This document shows positions 13,008 to 24,920 of a stretch of 64,000 bases of DNA, one piece after another. Below the pieces are notes generated by a model, which saw nothing but the letters and a program-made list of their open reading frames with translations, did no database searches and was not told the origin of the DNA. How positions within the stretch are numbered: the first letter of the stretch is position 1; each line of letters starts with the position of its first letter. The stretch comes from Phaseolus vulgaris (taxonomy: Eukaryota; Streptophyta; Magnoliopsida; Fabales; Fabaceae). The stretch is taken from the NCBI RefSeq assembly GCF_000499845.2, contig NC_023749.2, forward strand, positions 42,616,658-42,680,657. Direction: 5' to 3'. Position numbers and translations under genes: made by a program.

Positions 13008-14012
13008 TCAATACTTCTTGCAGTCCTCCCTCATTGTTGGCCAGTAGTAACCTGCACGGAGGGTTCTTGCGGCTAGAGCTCGACCCCCGACGTGACTCCC
13101 GCATATCCCTTCATGGAGCTCGGCCATAATTCTCGTACATTTTTCTCCGTGCACACATTCCAGGAGTGGGTGTGTGAACCCAAACCTATACAACTCGCCA
13201 TCAATCATTGTAAACTTGCTGGAGTTCTTCTTTATCTTCTTAGCTTCCATCGGATCCAGCGGGAGAAGGCCATCTGCCAGGCAGCGCTGGTACTGGGTCA
13301 TCCACGTGTCTGGCTCATGCATGGCGCAGACTGCTCTTATTTTCGGTGATCTCAAAGTCTCCTGGGTCAAAGACCTGTGACTCCTCGCTGCTTTCTCCGT
13401 CGTTTTGCTTATCTGAAAGACCAGGTGGTCTGTCACAAATGCTCTAGGCGTCTTCAGAGTCTCTTGGATCACCATCCTCTGCCTACCCCCCTTGCCCGAG
13501 CTGGCGAGCTTAGCCAGCAAGTCTGCTCGGGCATTCTGCTCTCTGGGCACATGCACTACTTTAAACGAGACAAAGGAACCCTTCAACTCCTGCACATATT
13601 CCAAGTACGCCACCATTTGTGGGTCCTTGGCCTGGAACTCGCCTGTTACTTGTCCCGTGACTAATAACGAGTCACTCTTAGCCATCAACACCCTAGCCCC
13701 CATCTCCTTGGCCAGCAAGATTCCGGCGATCAGCGCCTCGTACTCCGCTTGGTTGTTGCTGGCTTTAAAGGCAAACCTCAAGGACTGTTCTATCAGCACG
13801 CCGTTGGGCCCTTCCAGAATAACTCCAGCACCGCTACCCTGCTGGTTTGACGATCCATCCACCGAGAGCACCCAACGAAATCCATCCCCTTCAACCTGTG
13901 CTTCCTCTGACGAGAGCTCGACCACGAAATCGGCGAAAACTTGCCCCTTGATCGGTCCTCGGGGCTCATACTTGATGTCGAACTCTGATAGCTCCACCGC
14001 CCATTTCACCAT
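13008..14012 (-). pseudogene. Second RNase H domain and integrase zinc-finger region of pol
   Basis: Residues ~45-180 form an RNase H fold of the RVT_3 type. SVDGSSN carries the first Asp, NQAEYEALIAG the Glu, KSDSLLV an Asp and REQNARADLLAKLA the last Asp. It is followed by the integrase H2C2 region (EGICGSHVGGRALAART..GYYWPTM). A second, archaeal/plant-like RNase H downstream of the usual one is a known acquisition of Tat-lineage elements. The frame ends at a stop in KKY-stop-QCCKQC and is separated from the first RNase H by a small deletion. Confidence 0.82.
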
Positions 14013-14019
14013 CAGGCTT

Positions 14020-14601
14020 CTATAGGACCTTCTGGATGGGCAAGTCGGTCATCACCAGTATTGTAAAACTGTGAAAATAGTGGCGCAACCTCCTCGCCGA
14101 AAATACCACTGCCAGTGCAGCTTTTTCCAAGGCCTGATACCTCACCTCCGGGCCTTGCAACACCTTGCTAACGAAGTAAATAGGCTTCTGGGCCTGGTCT
14201 TGGTCTTGGGCGAGCACCGCACTCACCGCCCTCACAGTCACAGCAAAATACAACCTGAGAGGGGTTCCCACCAGTGGTTTACACAAGATTGGCGGGCTTG
14301 CCAGGTACTCTTTAAGCTTAACGAAGGCCTCTTCACACTCCTTCGTCCAGGCAAACTTATTGTTTCGCCTCAAGCATTGGAAATACGGACGGCCTTTCTC
14401 TCCGCTAGCCGACAGGAAACGAAATAGGGCGGCCATCCGACCTGTGAGTTGCTGCACCTCCTTCACGGTAGTCGGGCTCCTCATTGCCAAGATGGTAGCG
14501 CACTTATTAGGATTTGCTTCTATTCCTCTCTCAGTTAAGAGGAATCCTAGGAACTTCCCCGCCTCCACGCCGAAAATGCACTTCTCGGGGTTCAGCTTCA
14601 A
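14020..14601 (-). pseudogene. RT connection and first RNase H domain of pol
   Basis: This stretch continues the reverse transcriptase after a one-base loss at ~14600. It has the thumb and connection (EKCIFGVEAGKFLGFLLTERGIE), then the typical gypsy RNase H start (PLRLYFAVTVRAVSAVLAQ) and QKPIYFVSKVL. The frame ends at a TAG at 14020-14022, next to a short deletion that also shifts the frame into the next segment. Confidence 0.85.
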
Positions 14602-15354
14602 CTGAACTTGGCGATTGTGGTGAACAACTCCTCCAGGTCCGCGACGTGCTTGCTCGTTTGTGGCGAGGTCACGACCATATCATCCACGTACGCTTGCACA
14701 TTCCTTCCCAGCATAGGTGCAAGTACCCTATCCATCAATCTTTGGTACGTGGCCCCCGCGTTCTTCAGCCCAAAGGGCATCACCTTGTAGCAGTAGCACG
14801 ATCTTTCAGTCATGAAGGCGGTCTTCTCTTCATCCATGGGATGCATCTTTATCTGGTTGTACCCTGAGAAGGCGTCCAGGAAACTGAGCAACTTACACCC
14901 CGCAGCACTGTCGACCAGGGCGTCTATGCTTGGCAAAGCATACGAGTCCTTTGGGAAAGCCTTGTTCAGATCAGTGAAGTCGACGCACATGCGCCACTTC
15001 CCATTGCTTTTCTTCACCAGCACGACATTGGCCAACCACTCAGGGTACTGTACTTCCCTGATATGGCCCGCAGCGAGGAGCTTCTATGTTTCATCCCTGA
15101 TCGCCTGCCTCCTCTCCTCATTAAACTTCCTTCTTCTCTGCTGTACTGGCCTGACCTGGCTGTCCATCGCTAGATGGTGGCACAAGAAATCGGGGTCGAT
15201 CCCTGGCATGTCTGAGGCAGACCATGCAAAAGCATCCAGATGCCGCTCTATCACCTTGGCGATCTGGTCTTGGAGTTCAGCTTCCAAAGATCTTCCCAGC
15301 TTGAAAACCTTTCCCTCGATCTCCCTTTCGAGCCACTCCTCGACGGGTTTTTGT
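14598..15354 (-). pseudogene. Reverse transcriptase of pol, with internal stop
   Basis: The RT copies element RNA to DNA. Visible are WRMCVDFTDLNKAFPKD, SFLDAFSGYNQI, MPFGLKNAGATYQRLMD and the catalytic AYVDDMVV. The upstream linker (DAFAWSASDMPGIDP) is in frame but interrupted by a TAG near 15086. A one-base loss at the 3' side (about 14600) separates it from the thumb. All catalytic Asp residues seen are intact. Confidence 0.88.
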
Positions 15355-16350
15355 CAGGTTTCCCTGGCGATCACCGCCTTGGCGATTCCCAGTTCCCTCG
15401 CTTCCTCTGGGTGGTTCCTCGCCTCTTCCTCCCGATCGGCGTTCTCCTCCCTTGATTCAGCATCTATCATGACGACATCGCTGTCGGCGATCGCCTCCAT
15501 TGCCATTAGCCCGGGCTTCACACCGGGAGGCGGGGTGGTCGTAATGTAACTTACTGACCTCTTATTTTTCAGGCTGTTTTCATAACACTTCTTTGCTTCC
15601 TTCTGATCAGATTTGATGGTGATCACCACCCCCTCCATAGACGGCAACTTCACCTTCATGTGCCTGGTCGAAGGCACAGCTCCTATTCTGTTGAGTGTGG
15701 GTCTTCCTAACAGAATGTTATATACCGAGGGAGCATTCACGACGAGGTACTTGATTTTCTCCGTCCTCGAGCCCGCCTCCTCCGTGAATGTAGTTCTTAA
15801 CTCAACGTACCCCCGGACCTCCACCTGATCGCCAACAAACCCATACAAGCACCCTCCAAAGGGTTTCAGCTGGTCAAGGGGCAGTTGCATCTGCGTGAAA
15901 GTCGGCCAGAACATCACATCCGCCGAGCTTCCTCGGTCCACTAGCACCCGGTGAACCCTCCTTCCCGCTGTGACAAGCGAGATAACTATGGGGTCGTTGT
16001 CGTGAGGCACAACGTCCCTGAGATCTTCTTTTGTGAACGTGATGTCCACATCTGGCGAGTGGTCTTCGAACATGTCCACCGTCATCACCGACCTCGCATA
16101 TCTCTTCCTCTGCGATGCGGTGCATCCACCACCCGAGAAGCCGCCAGCGATGGTGTGGATCTCACCATGAGTGGGCATCTCATGCTGTTGAACCTCATCA
16201 CCCGCCGGCTGGGAGCTCGACGCGACCCCGTCCTCCTGTCCAACAGGTAATCATTTAAGAAGCCGCTCCTTACCAGGTCGTCAAGTTGGTACCCCCTGCC
16301 AAACAAGAACCAACGGTGTGACCGAAACTCTGGTGGAACTCGCACCAAGC
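15354..16350 (-). pseudogene. Aspartic protease region of gag-pol
   Basis: The open frame 16178-15354 contains a retropepsin-like domain with VLVDRGSSADVMFW as the active-site region and YNILLGRPTLNRIGA as the flap/C-terminal signature. In Tat-type relatives the residue after the catalytic Asp is usually Gly, Gln or Thr, so Arg here may be a change. A TGA at 15354-15356 ends the frame before the RT linker. The link back to gag (16180-16430) needs frame changes. Confidence 0.8.
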
Positions 16351-16427
16351 GTCTGGTTTTGGTCCTAACACCTTGTCGCCCATCTTTTCGGGTGCCTTAA
16401 GCCTGGCTGCTATGTTGGGAATGGCGA

Positions 16428-17446
16428 TTAGATCCGCCAATCCCATGACAAACTTATGCTTTGGCGGGCGATTATACTCCCTAGGGCGCCCTGGGCCCCG
16501 ACCCTTTTCTTCCTTGGGTCATAAGGATGGCGAGTCCTTTGATCCCTCTTGGCCGCCGCTGTCTCCAGCACCCTCTGCGGCTGGACCCTGGTCTGAGCAC
16601 GTGGCCTAGCTGGGGCTACGCTCCCTCTCTTCTCGGCGACTTCACTGTCGTCGGCGATGTGGGCCACCGCAAGTCGCCTGACCTCAGCAAACATGGCGGG
16701 GTGAGCCCTAATCAACGCCTCGCAGAAAGGTCCCGGTAGCACCCCCTTTTTGAAGGCGTATACCAGCATCTCCTCGTCTTTAGCAGGCGAGCAGACCATC
16801 TGTGCTCCAAAACGATTCAGATAGTCCCTGAGAGATTCTCCTTGGTATTGCCTTATGTCGAACAGGTCGTAAGACACCCTGGGTGGCGCCTTGTTCACAA
16901 TGTACTGCTCGACGAAAAGCTTCGAAAACTGCTGGAAATTGGTTATGTGACCTGTAGGCAAGCTCACAAACCATTCCAATGTCGTTCCCTGGAGCGTGCT
17001 CACGAACATTTTGCAATACACAGCGTCCGAGCCCCCCGACAGCATCATCTGCGTGTGGAACGTGGTGAGATGCGCCTCGGGATCCTCCCGCCGGTGAAAA
17101 TAGCCTTCACGGGTACCACGCTCGCAGGGATAGGCGTGTCTGTGATCGCTTGAGCAAATGGCATGGGAAAAACGCGAGGTGGCGAGGAAGGCACGACCTC
17201 TTCAGCGACCGGGCGTCCTCTCTGCTCCTGAAGAGCTTGACGCAACTCCTCAGTCACTTTGTTGAGCTCTTCATTCCTGGCCTGAGAGGCGACTAGGTCC
17301 TCATGCATCTTTGCCTGTTCTGTGCACGAGGCCTCCACATTCGCCTGCAACGCTCGCATGACCTCCATCATCTGCGCCATGGTCATGGCGCCTTTAGCAG
17401 CAACTGGCACAACTGGACTTGAACGGTTGCTTCTCATCTTTCTCAT
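16428..17446 (-). pseudogene. gag of the Tat-like element, frameshifted
   Basis: Gag forms the particle that packages element RNA. The first segment, 17446-17045, starts at an ATG and carries a short coiled coil (QARNEELNKVTEELRQAL). The second, 17048-16428, holds the retrotransposon gag domain (TLQGTTLEWFVSLPTGHI, FVEQYI, YQGESLRDYLNRF). A one-base loss near 17088, where family members read FTGVEDPE, shifts the frame. Another shift near 16450 separates it from the KFVMGLADLIAIPNIA block. Its 5' leader joins an abnormal LTR junction at 17696. Confidence 0.85.
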
Positions 17447-17719
17447 GAAAACTCAGCAAACCAAAGCTCGACGAACGAAATCTCCTTCAGCAGTGATCGA
17501 TCCCGCAATCAATCGGTCGGAAACCTTCAAACTCCCACGAGCTTCCGAAAACGCAGCCGCGAAACACCGCCGACAGATTCGGACGTCGAAACCTTCAAAG
17601 AAACCCGCAACTGTATCACAGAACCACTTCTTCTCCAGCAACCTCCCGATTCACTAAGCGGAAACGCAATCGAACGGCAAAAACGTCGAACAAACACCTG
17701 GGCGGTACACAAGGGGTTT
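17447..17719 (-). other. gag 5' leader and fold-back junction with the inverted LTR
   Basis: A normal 5' LTR and primer-binding site are missing here. Instead, bases 17696-17713 (ACCTGGGCGGTACACAAG) copy the LTR sequence found at 8142-8159. They are followed by AGGGGTTT, as at the polypurine tract side, and then by the U3 start of an LTR in the opposite orientation. The reverse complement of the same 18 bases lies at 17843-17860, giving a fold-back with a ~130-bp loop. Confidence 0.75.
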
Positions 17720-18726
17720 TGTGGAGCGTCAGGAAAGCAGAAGGTACAAACGTTTGGAATTTCGCGCCAGCGCCACGTAGGTCGACAGTGATGTGACACT
17801 TTAGTCTTTTCGCTGGACAAGTCTTCGCTTAAGACTGGGGGGCTTGTGTACCGCCCAGGTAGTCGGAATAGATGACGTGGCAGCAAGCTATAAGATAGGC
17901 GTGTTGAACGGGACACCTAGCTGGCAGAAGGGAAGGAAGTCGGGGGATCGTGTAGTCGCCAGTCGTTAAGTTGGCGTGCCCCGATCTCTAGCATACCTAA
18001 ACTGGCGGTCACAAGGTTTGTGTCGTAGTCGCCGGATGTGAACCCAGGCGACAAGGTGACCGGAGATCGCCGAGAGGATGAAGTCGTCAGGTGGCCATTC
18101 CCTGGCTGGCCAGAAGTTGAGGTCGGGGAACGGCCTACCCGAGCAGGCACAGTGAAGTGAGTAAACTAGAATATAACAGCGACAGGCGAGACCACAAGGT
18201 TGGTGTGTATGAAGACACCCGTACTCGCCACACAGAAAAGATCGCGCTCCAAGGCAGCTATACGCTGATTTGCTCCCTGCATAAGCAACTTAGTCGAGGA
18301 AGCCTAAAGATTAAGAAGTGATGCCCAAGCAGAGGACGCTCCAGATGGTGACACGTGCACGGCTGGATGCAAGCCACGTGTTTAGATGTGTAACCGTCAG
18401 GAGAGAGAAAATGCCAAGGTATATAAGAGACTCTAACAAACTTCGTAAGGTACGCGCGCATTCAGAACACCTTTTGCACTTAAGAGAACTTGAGTACGCT
18501 GAGAGAGAACATTGCACGGTTCTTCGAAGTTCTTCGTTTTCTCTTAGTATTTTGCTGGTTCAGTCGTTGACTTGGGCGTCGGAGTGCGATCGGCCGCAGC
18601 GGTGCCGTTCTGTCTTTTGCAGGTTCTTGAGGTGAATCAAGGAGAAGGACAGAAGCTAGCGCTGCGCAAAGCCAATCCAGTAAAGACGAGGCAATGCTCC
18701 GACGTTCTGGCCAACAGGCAGGATCA
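17720..18726 (+). repeat. Right LTR, inverted relative to the left LTR, 1007 bp
   Basis: In plus-strand sense it runs TGTGGAGCG...GGATCA, with its TATA box at 18420-18427 pointing right, away from gag. A standard element with minus-strand gag-pol would carry this LTR in minus sense. Its outer end abuts the target duplication ATACT. Confidence 0.88.
18420..18427 (+). promoter_or_regulatory. TATA box of the right LTR
   Basis: TATATAAG in 'ccaaggTATATAAGagactc', identical to the left LTR but facing outward to the right. Transcription from it would not enter gag-pol. Confidence 0.6.
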
Positions 18727-18731
18727 ATACT

Positions 18732-20583
18732 CTAGAGCTTTCGGTAGGAACTCCTATTGTTGTGCTTGATTTTATTTATTTTTATCCATTAATTGTTCCT
18801 TGTCATAATTTTTGGTATTCTTTCAGTTTTTCCATATAAATTCCATTTGAGTACAACTTTCCAAATTTTTTTTCTTGGTTTAATTTGTGACCTCTTGGAT
18901 ATGGCATTGAGGAACATAGATCTTGAAGCAAGTGAATTCTACTTTTTCAAGCCTAGAGCTTGAAGTTGCTTGTCCTACTACCAAGGGAAAAGGAGAGATC
19001 AAGAGGAGTCAATTTCAGTTCTGAAATTGGGATTCCATTTTAAAGACCAAACATGATTTTTGATTTTTTTAAGGAATGACAAGTGCAATAGTTTATAATT
19101 TTCCTTGACATTGTGTTGTGAAAAATTGTTGTAATTTTTTCTTTTATTGCATTGCTTATATTTTCATAAAACTTGGAAAATGCCTCAAAGGCAATCCTCT
19201 TGAAAAACATTGTAATAGTGCATGACTTCTTAGGGTGGAAGTGTGTCAATTCGTTTCGAGTGTCAGTTACACTTTCACTTAGGTTATCGTCTAGTTTTTA
19301 TCACTTACATTAATTTGTTTTCTTTTTTATTTTCTTCCTTGTTATCATTTTTTGATTGCTTTCTATGTCTCCATGACACCTAGGGAATTTGATTCTTAAC
19401 TCGCTTAGTAGACCTTCCTTTGGTCTTTACATTGACATTTGTATCACACACACTTGTGTATGCAAAATTGTTTTGAAGACTCTCCGAGTATACATTAGTG
19501 AGCACTATCTAAGGTAAGCTGTGGTTATAAAAGCCTTGCTACTTAAGTGGTCCTAGTTGTTGGACATCTCAAGGATTCAACATTTGGGTTTGATGAAGCC
19601 TTCTTGAAGATTTCATGTCATATGTGTCTAGGTAGTTTTGTCTTTAATTTTGCCTTGTGTCTTTGATTTATTTTTCATTTAAGAGATGATGATGAATCCA
19701 AGAACAAACTTTTTTAACTGGTTAAAAAAATTTCAACTGGTTTTTAAATTGATTTCTCGAAAGTTACAATTTTTCAATCTATTAGCTTTTAGATCAATTG
19801 ATTGAAAATACTTACGATTTTTAGCATTTTTTGAAATAAATTTTATATACTGAAAACCATGTTTTAATATGTTATATAAGAAATGTTTTCAGTTTGAATT
19901 CTTTCCATATGAGAAAAATCATACTTTATGCTAGTTATATTTCTTTATATAAAATCAACAAGTTACTTCAAGTTTTTCAACATATTGATTATACTAAACA
20001 ACAACTTTTTAATAAATTTCCATTGTGAATTCTCTAAAATAAGGTCTGCATTGTATCAGAATAAGGTAACACATAAACTTTTAACTTTACATCTAAGAGA
20101 ACTTTTGTGAATCATTTTTTTTTTTTTTGAGAAATTATTTCTGAGAAATCTTTGAGGTTTCTTGGAGAAAAATTTGCATCATCTGGTTGAAGCCAAAGAT
20201 ATTTTACTATTGTTGTGAAATTAAGAGATCTAGTTGTATTTCTTGTTCACTATTTAGGTTTATTCATTATATTCTTTATTGTATTATTTTTTTTGTATTG
20301 ATTGTTGGCCAATATAAGGTTTCTTGGTGGATTTTTCTATTGTAACAGGGTGTTGCAGTGTGTGTTTTTGTTCTTGTAGTGTTAAAGAACAATTTTGTGT
20401 ATTTCTTGTAAAAGAATTTCATTTTTTAGTGAAAACCACCTTGGTATGAGATGAGACTAGATGTAGCTCTTTAAAAAAGTGAACCAATATTGCCATAGTG
20501 AGAGATTTCAAAGTAGTCATCATAATATATATTATTACCAACACATTCCTAGCCAACCAAGAAACAGGAATAATTGTATCCCT
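18732..20583 (+). mobile_element. Older gypsy element: LTR/leader continuing from 7275
   Basis: Non-coding sequence right of the ATACT duplication. It contains a block 'gtgtcagttacactttcacttagg...tctccatgacacctaggg...cacacacacttgtg' (about 19255-19455) that recurs at 58585-58782 and, inverted and diverged, at about 61370-61490. It leads into the gag-like region at 20584. Confidence 0.5.
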
Positions 20584-21818
20584 ATGGAACCTAAGGTTGA
20601 CTTTCCTCCTTTCTATGGTAAATAAAATGTTGAAGATTATTTGAACTGGGAGATGAAGGTTGAACAATTTTTTTACTATCACCATATAGACCAGGAAAAA
20701 AGAGTGACCTTAGCTACCTTGAGTTTTCAAGGTCCAGCCATGACTTGGTGGACAAAACTTATTAGAGACCTTTAAGTTCATCATAACCCTCAGATTAGGA
20801 TATTGGAATGAACTTATGGCTGCCCTTAGGAGGAGATATGTGCCTTCTTACTATGATAGGGAGGAGTTAATGCAAAACTCCATTGCCTTCAATAGTGAGA
20901 CATAAGTGTGGAAGAGTATAGCCAAAAAATGGATTTACTCTTGTTAAGGGAAAGCATTAGGGAAGAACCAAGATTATCCATAGCTCGATTCCAAAGTGGT
21001 CTTAATATTGACATTAGGGATAAAGTTGAGCTATTATTAACCTATAATGATTTAAATGATTTAGTTCAACCTTTTGTTAGAGTAGAGGAACAAATAAATA
21101 AATAAAACATCTTATAAGAAAACACACTCTAATTCCTCATTTATCATAAAGGATTATAAAAGGGAGGGATATTCGTCCAAAGAAAAAAAAAAAAGACCAC
21201 GAGATAAAGATAGGCAAAGGGAAAAGCAAAAGGAAAAAGAAAAACATAATAAAGACTCTTCTAAAGAAGTTATAACTAAGGCTACTCAATGTTTTAAGTG
21301 TCTTGAAAAAAAGGACATTATTCTTCTGAGTGTTCTTATAAAAAAAGAAATATAATTTTAAAAGAACAAGACACTAAAGAAGAAATTCAACCCTGCACAG
21401 GGGAGTTACTCTTAGTCAAATGGTTGCTTCAAAGTAAACCATCTCAGTTGGAAGAATCTCAACAGGAGAATTTGTTCCACACACGCTGTAAAGTTTTAGA
21501 TATTTGTTCAGTCATTGTGGCTAGTAGCTCTTGTTGTAATTATTGTAGCTCTAGATTAGTTAAGAAATTGAACTTAACTATTATACCCAATCATCACCTT
21601 CATAAGCTAGATTGGATAAATCAAGATAGGGGTATCATAGTTAAAAACCAAATTAGTGTGCCATTGTCATAGGGAAGTATAAAGAACATATTTTGTGTGA
21701 TATTGTTCCCCTGGAAATAGGACACATTATCCTTGGTTGACCTTGGCATTTGGATCATCAAACCTCTTATGAAAGTCACACAAATAAAATCACTTTTTCT
21801 TTTTAGGGTAACAAGTTT
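20584..21818 (+). pseudogene. Ty3/gypsy gag-protease remnant
   Basis: Read through several stops and shifts, the region gives a gag domain (VEDYLNWEMKVEQFF, TLSFQGPAMTWWTKL, ALRRRYVPSYYDREEL). A Lys/Arg-rich linker and a CCHC-like knuckle (CFKCLEKK..GHYSSEC, frameshifted) follow at about 21290-21340. A protease-like block ends in the same family signature (WINQDRGIIVKNQISVPLS). The catalytic triad position reads ASS instead of D-S/T-G, so the protease is dead. RT is missing: the sequence changes to AT-rich transposon DNA at 21819. This is the gypsy element into which the Tat-like element inserted. Confidence 0.75.
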
Positions 21819-22706
21819 CACTGCAAAAAAAAAAATCAGATTTTTCAACAGATTATTACACATGGAATGGAATCCGTACGTAAATTCAACATTGTCTACA
21901 AATATTACCCACAAATCTAGATACGTTGGTAAATTCAACATTATTTACGAAATGTTATCCACAAATCTAAATCCGTAGATAAATTCAACATTAACTACAG
22001 ATAAATTCAATATTATTATTAATATAAATATTTTTTTTAACATTATTATTAATATTAATATTTCAATTTTTATTATTGTTATTGTTATAATATATTTATA
22101 TTAATATTTACACAAAGATCTTTGTTCGTAGGTAAATTTTACATTATCCACAAATTATACCTACAAATCGATATCCCTAAGTAAATTCGTTATTAATATA
22201 AATATTTTTTTAAACATTATTATTAATATTAATATCTTTAATTATATAATTATTATAATATTAATAATATTGACAATATAAATAATATAAAAATATAAAA
22301 AATCTTAATAGTTTTAATAATATGAATAATATTAATCATATTAATTATATGAGTAGTATTAATAATATTATTATAATATAAATAATAATCATAACTAAAT
22401 TTATAAATAATGATCATAAATAATAAGAAAAAATTAAAAATAATAATGAAAAAAAATTAAAAAAAAATATATACAAGATTAGTTTTGAATTTATCGACGG
22501 ACTGAAGTTGGTAGGTACTACCTATCAACTTAAGTTTGTAGGTATTACCTACGGACTCAAGTTAGTGAGTATTACCTATGGACCCTAGTTGGTAGGTAAT
22601 ACATACACACTGAAGTTGGTGGTATTACCTACGAACTAGAATTAATGGGTATTACCTACAAACTGAAGTTGGTGGATATTATCTATGAACTAAAGTTGGT
22701 AGGTAT
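21819..22706 (+). mobile_element. CACTA-like left end with GTAGGTATTACC subterminal repeats
   Basis: CACTGC followed by an A-run lies at 21819. It is followed by repeats of 'gtaaattcaacatt..' (to ~22000), an AAT-rich tract (22010-22440) and about eight diverged copies of 'ggactgaagttggtaggtattacc' (22490-22706). The layout mirrors 28680-29339, which ends GTAGTG. The triplets outside (ttt and tat) differ by one base. The first bases could instead belong to the gypsy protease region. Confidence 0.5.
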
Positions 22707-23207
22707 GGATATTGTTCTTGTTGGTTGACTCTCTCGCTAGTTGACTTGGGTGGGAAGCTCCGTTTCTAACCTATCTCCTTTATATTCTATTCGGCGTCTT
22801 CTCGTTTCCTAGAACTTGGTTCCGTTGGGACATAGGGGGTTCTACCTGTTGATCACACTCTAACGATCAAGTTAGTAAGAGAATACAAAATAAGAAAAGT
22901 ATTTAGAAACAATGTACCTTTACTGAGGTCTCAAGTCCTTTTTATAAATAACTATCCCTTTAATAACTTTCTCTTAAGAGAATATAATCTCAATTCAAAA
23001 CATAACAAAAGGAATATTCTGCCTACGTGCACCTTTACTCACGGTGCTAACTTGAAAAACAGAATCTCGTGCGCCCTTATTATCGGGTGCTCACCATTTA
23101 ACTAATATCGCCATGTATTCAATTAATAACTTTACGCACCTATTTATTTAACTAACAACTCTACTTATATTCACATATATTCTATTCTAACAGCTTAATG
23201 TATATAT

Positions 23208-23208
<1 letters not shown>
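22707..23208. repeat. Dispersed repeat, copy 1 (TTGTTCTTG... GGGTGCTCACC type)
   Basis: A more GC-rich non-coding block containing 'cccttattatcgggtgctcacc'. It resembles 51818-52205, which starts with a similar TTGTTCTTG and has 'tttattttcgggtgct'. It may be an LTR fragment. The family was not identified. Confidence 0.35.
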
Positions 23209-24015
<807 letters not shown>

Positions 24016-24179
24016 AACTAATAATGTTTGTTATTTTTTCTATTTAAATCATTCTCCATCGGGTTTACTAATGAAACCGGGTCGAACTCATGACCCACCT
24101 TTTAGACCCAATAACTGAGTTGACCACACCCACGCCCGTGGAGTGAGGTCTCAAGCACATGAGCACTCTGTCCAACACA

Positions 24180-24440
24180 AATACTATTAACATTATAAAA
24201 TTAATAATATTAATATAATATATGAATATTATTAATAATATTAGTAATATTAATATTATTAATAATAATATTAGTACTATTAATATTATTATCAATAATA
24301 ATATTATTAATGGTATTAACAATATTAATAATATTAGTTATTATAATAATAATATTAATGATAATAATATTTTTATTAGTATTAATAATATTTATAATAA
24401 TAATCTTAATAATAATAATATTAATAATAATTATAATTTA
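24180..24440. repeat. Degenerate (AAT)n tract
   Basis: Imperfect ATT/AAT triplets with short variations. Similar AAT-rich sequence lies at 22010-22440 and 28680-29150. Confidence 0.8.
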
Positions 24441-24489
24441 TACTTATATATAAAAGGGATTTTCCATTATAACTGTTTTCTGTGTACAC

Positions 24490-24920
24490 AAATTTGTTCC
24501 TATTTTATCCTTATTAATATTTTATTTTATTAATTTATTTTTGTTATTTTGGTCATTTTATAATTTCAACCGTTAACAAAGCAGTGTTTTATTTTTAAAA
24601 ATGTATTTTATTTTTATTGACACTTAATGGTTGTTAGATGTGGACCATGTTATTTGGAGAGAGTGGAAAAATTGATATGCTACTGCTTTAGACTCATTTT
24701 TTTTCAATTTGCTATTATACAATTATGATTTTCCTATTTTATCCTTATTTATATTTTATTTTGTTAATTTATTTTGGTTATTTTTTAATTTCAGCAGTTA
24801 ACAAAGAATTTTTTAGTTTATAACTTTATTTTATTTATTAACGGTTGCTAAATGTGGACCACGTTATTTGGAAAGAGTGGAGAAATTGATACGTTGTTGT
24901 TTTAGACTCGTTTTTTTTAA
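24490..24920. repeat. Two tandem ~200-bp diverged copies
   Basis: 24490-24710 and 24722-24920 share the order 'tattttatccttatt', 'aacaaag', 'gatgtggacca..gttatttgga' (atgtggacca in copy 2), 'gagtggaaaaattgata' and 'ttagactc'. The copies are diverged. No coding capacity is seen. Confidence 0.6.

Larger units (their letters stand above)
7276..18726 (-). mobile_element. Tat-like Ty3/gypsy retrotransposon with inverted LTRs (11,451 bp)
   Basis: Minus-strand order: gag (17446-16430), protease, reverse transcriptase, RNase H, a second RNase H and integrase (ending 12078). Then come a 37-bp tandem repeat, a spliced antisense gene (8753-11111, +), a polypurine tract and an LTR. A second RNase H and an extra antisense gene before the 3' LTR are known features of the Tat lineage. 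The right LTR is in the opposite orientation to the left one, so both outer ends are U5 ends (GGATCA). The 5-bp repeat ATACT flanks the whole unit at 7271-7275 and 18727-18731. The few differences between the LTRs suggest a fairly recent insertion, but gag-pol has about six or more breaks, so the copy is not autonomous now. Confidence 0.9.

Noticed and set aside
7276..18726. Reading the 1-kb inverted repeats as terminal inverted repeats of a large DNA transposon
   Set aside because: The repeats have TG..CA ends, a TATA box and an adjacent polypurine tract, and they enclose gag-pol. The 5-bp duplication fits retroviral-type integration. They are LTRs in unusual orientation.
24060..24130. tRNA-like B-box 'gggtcgaactc'
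   Set aside because: No A-box, cloverleaf or tRNA-sized fold could be made around it. Treated as part of a repeat.
24222..24533. 103-codon Asn/Ile-rich ORF
   Set aside because: It is a product of the AAT triplet tract.
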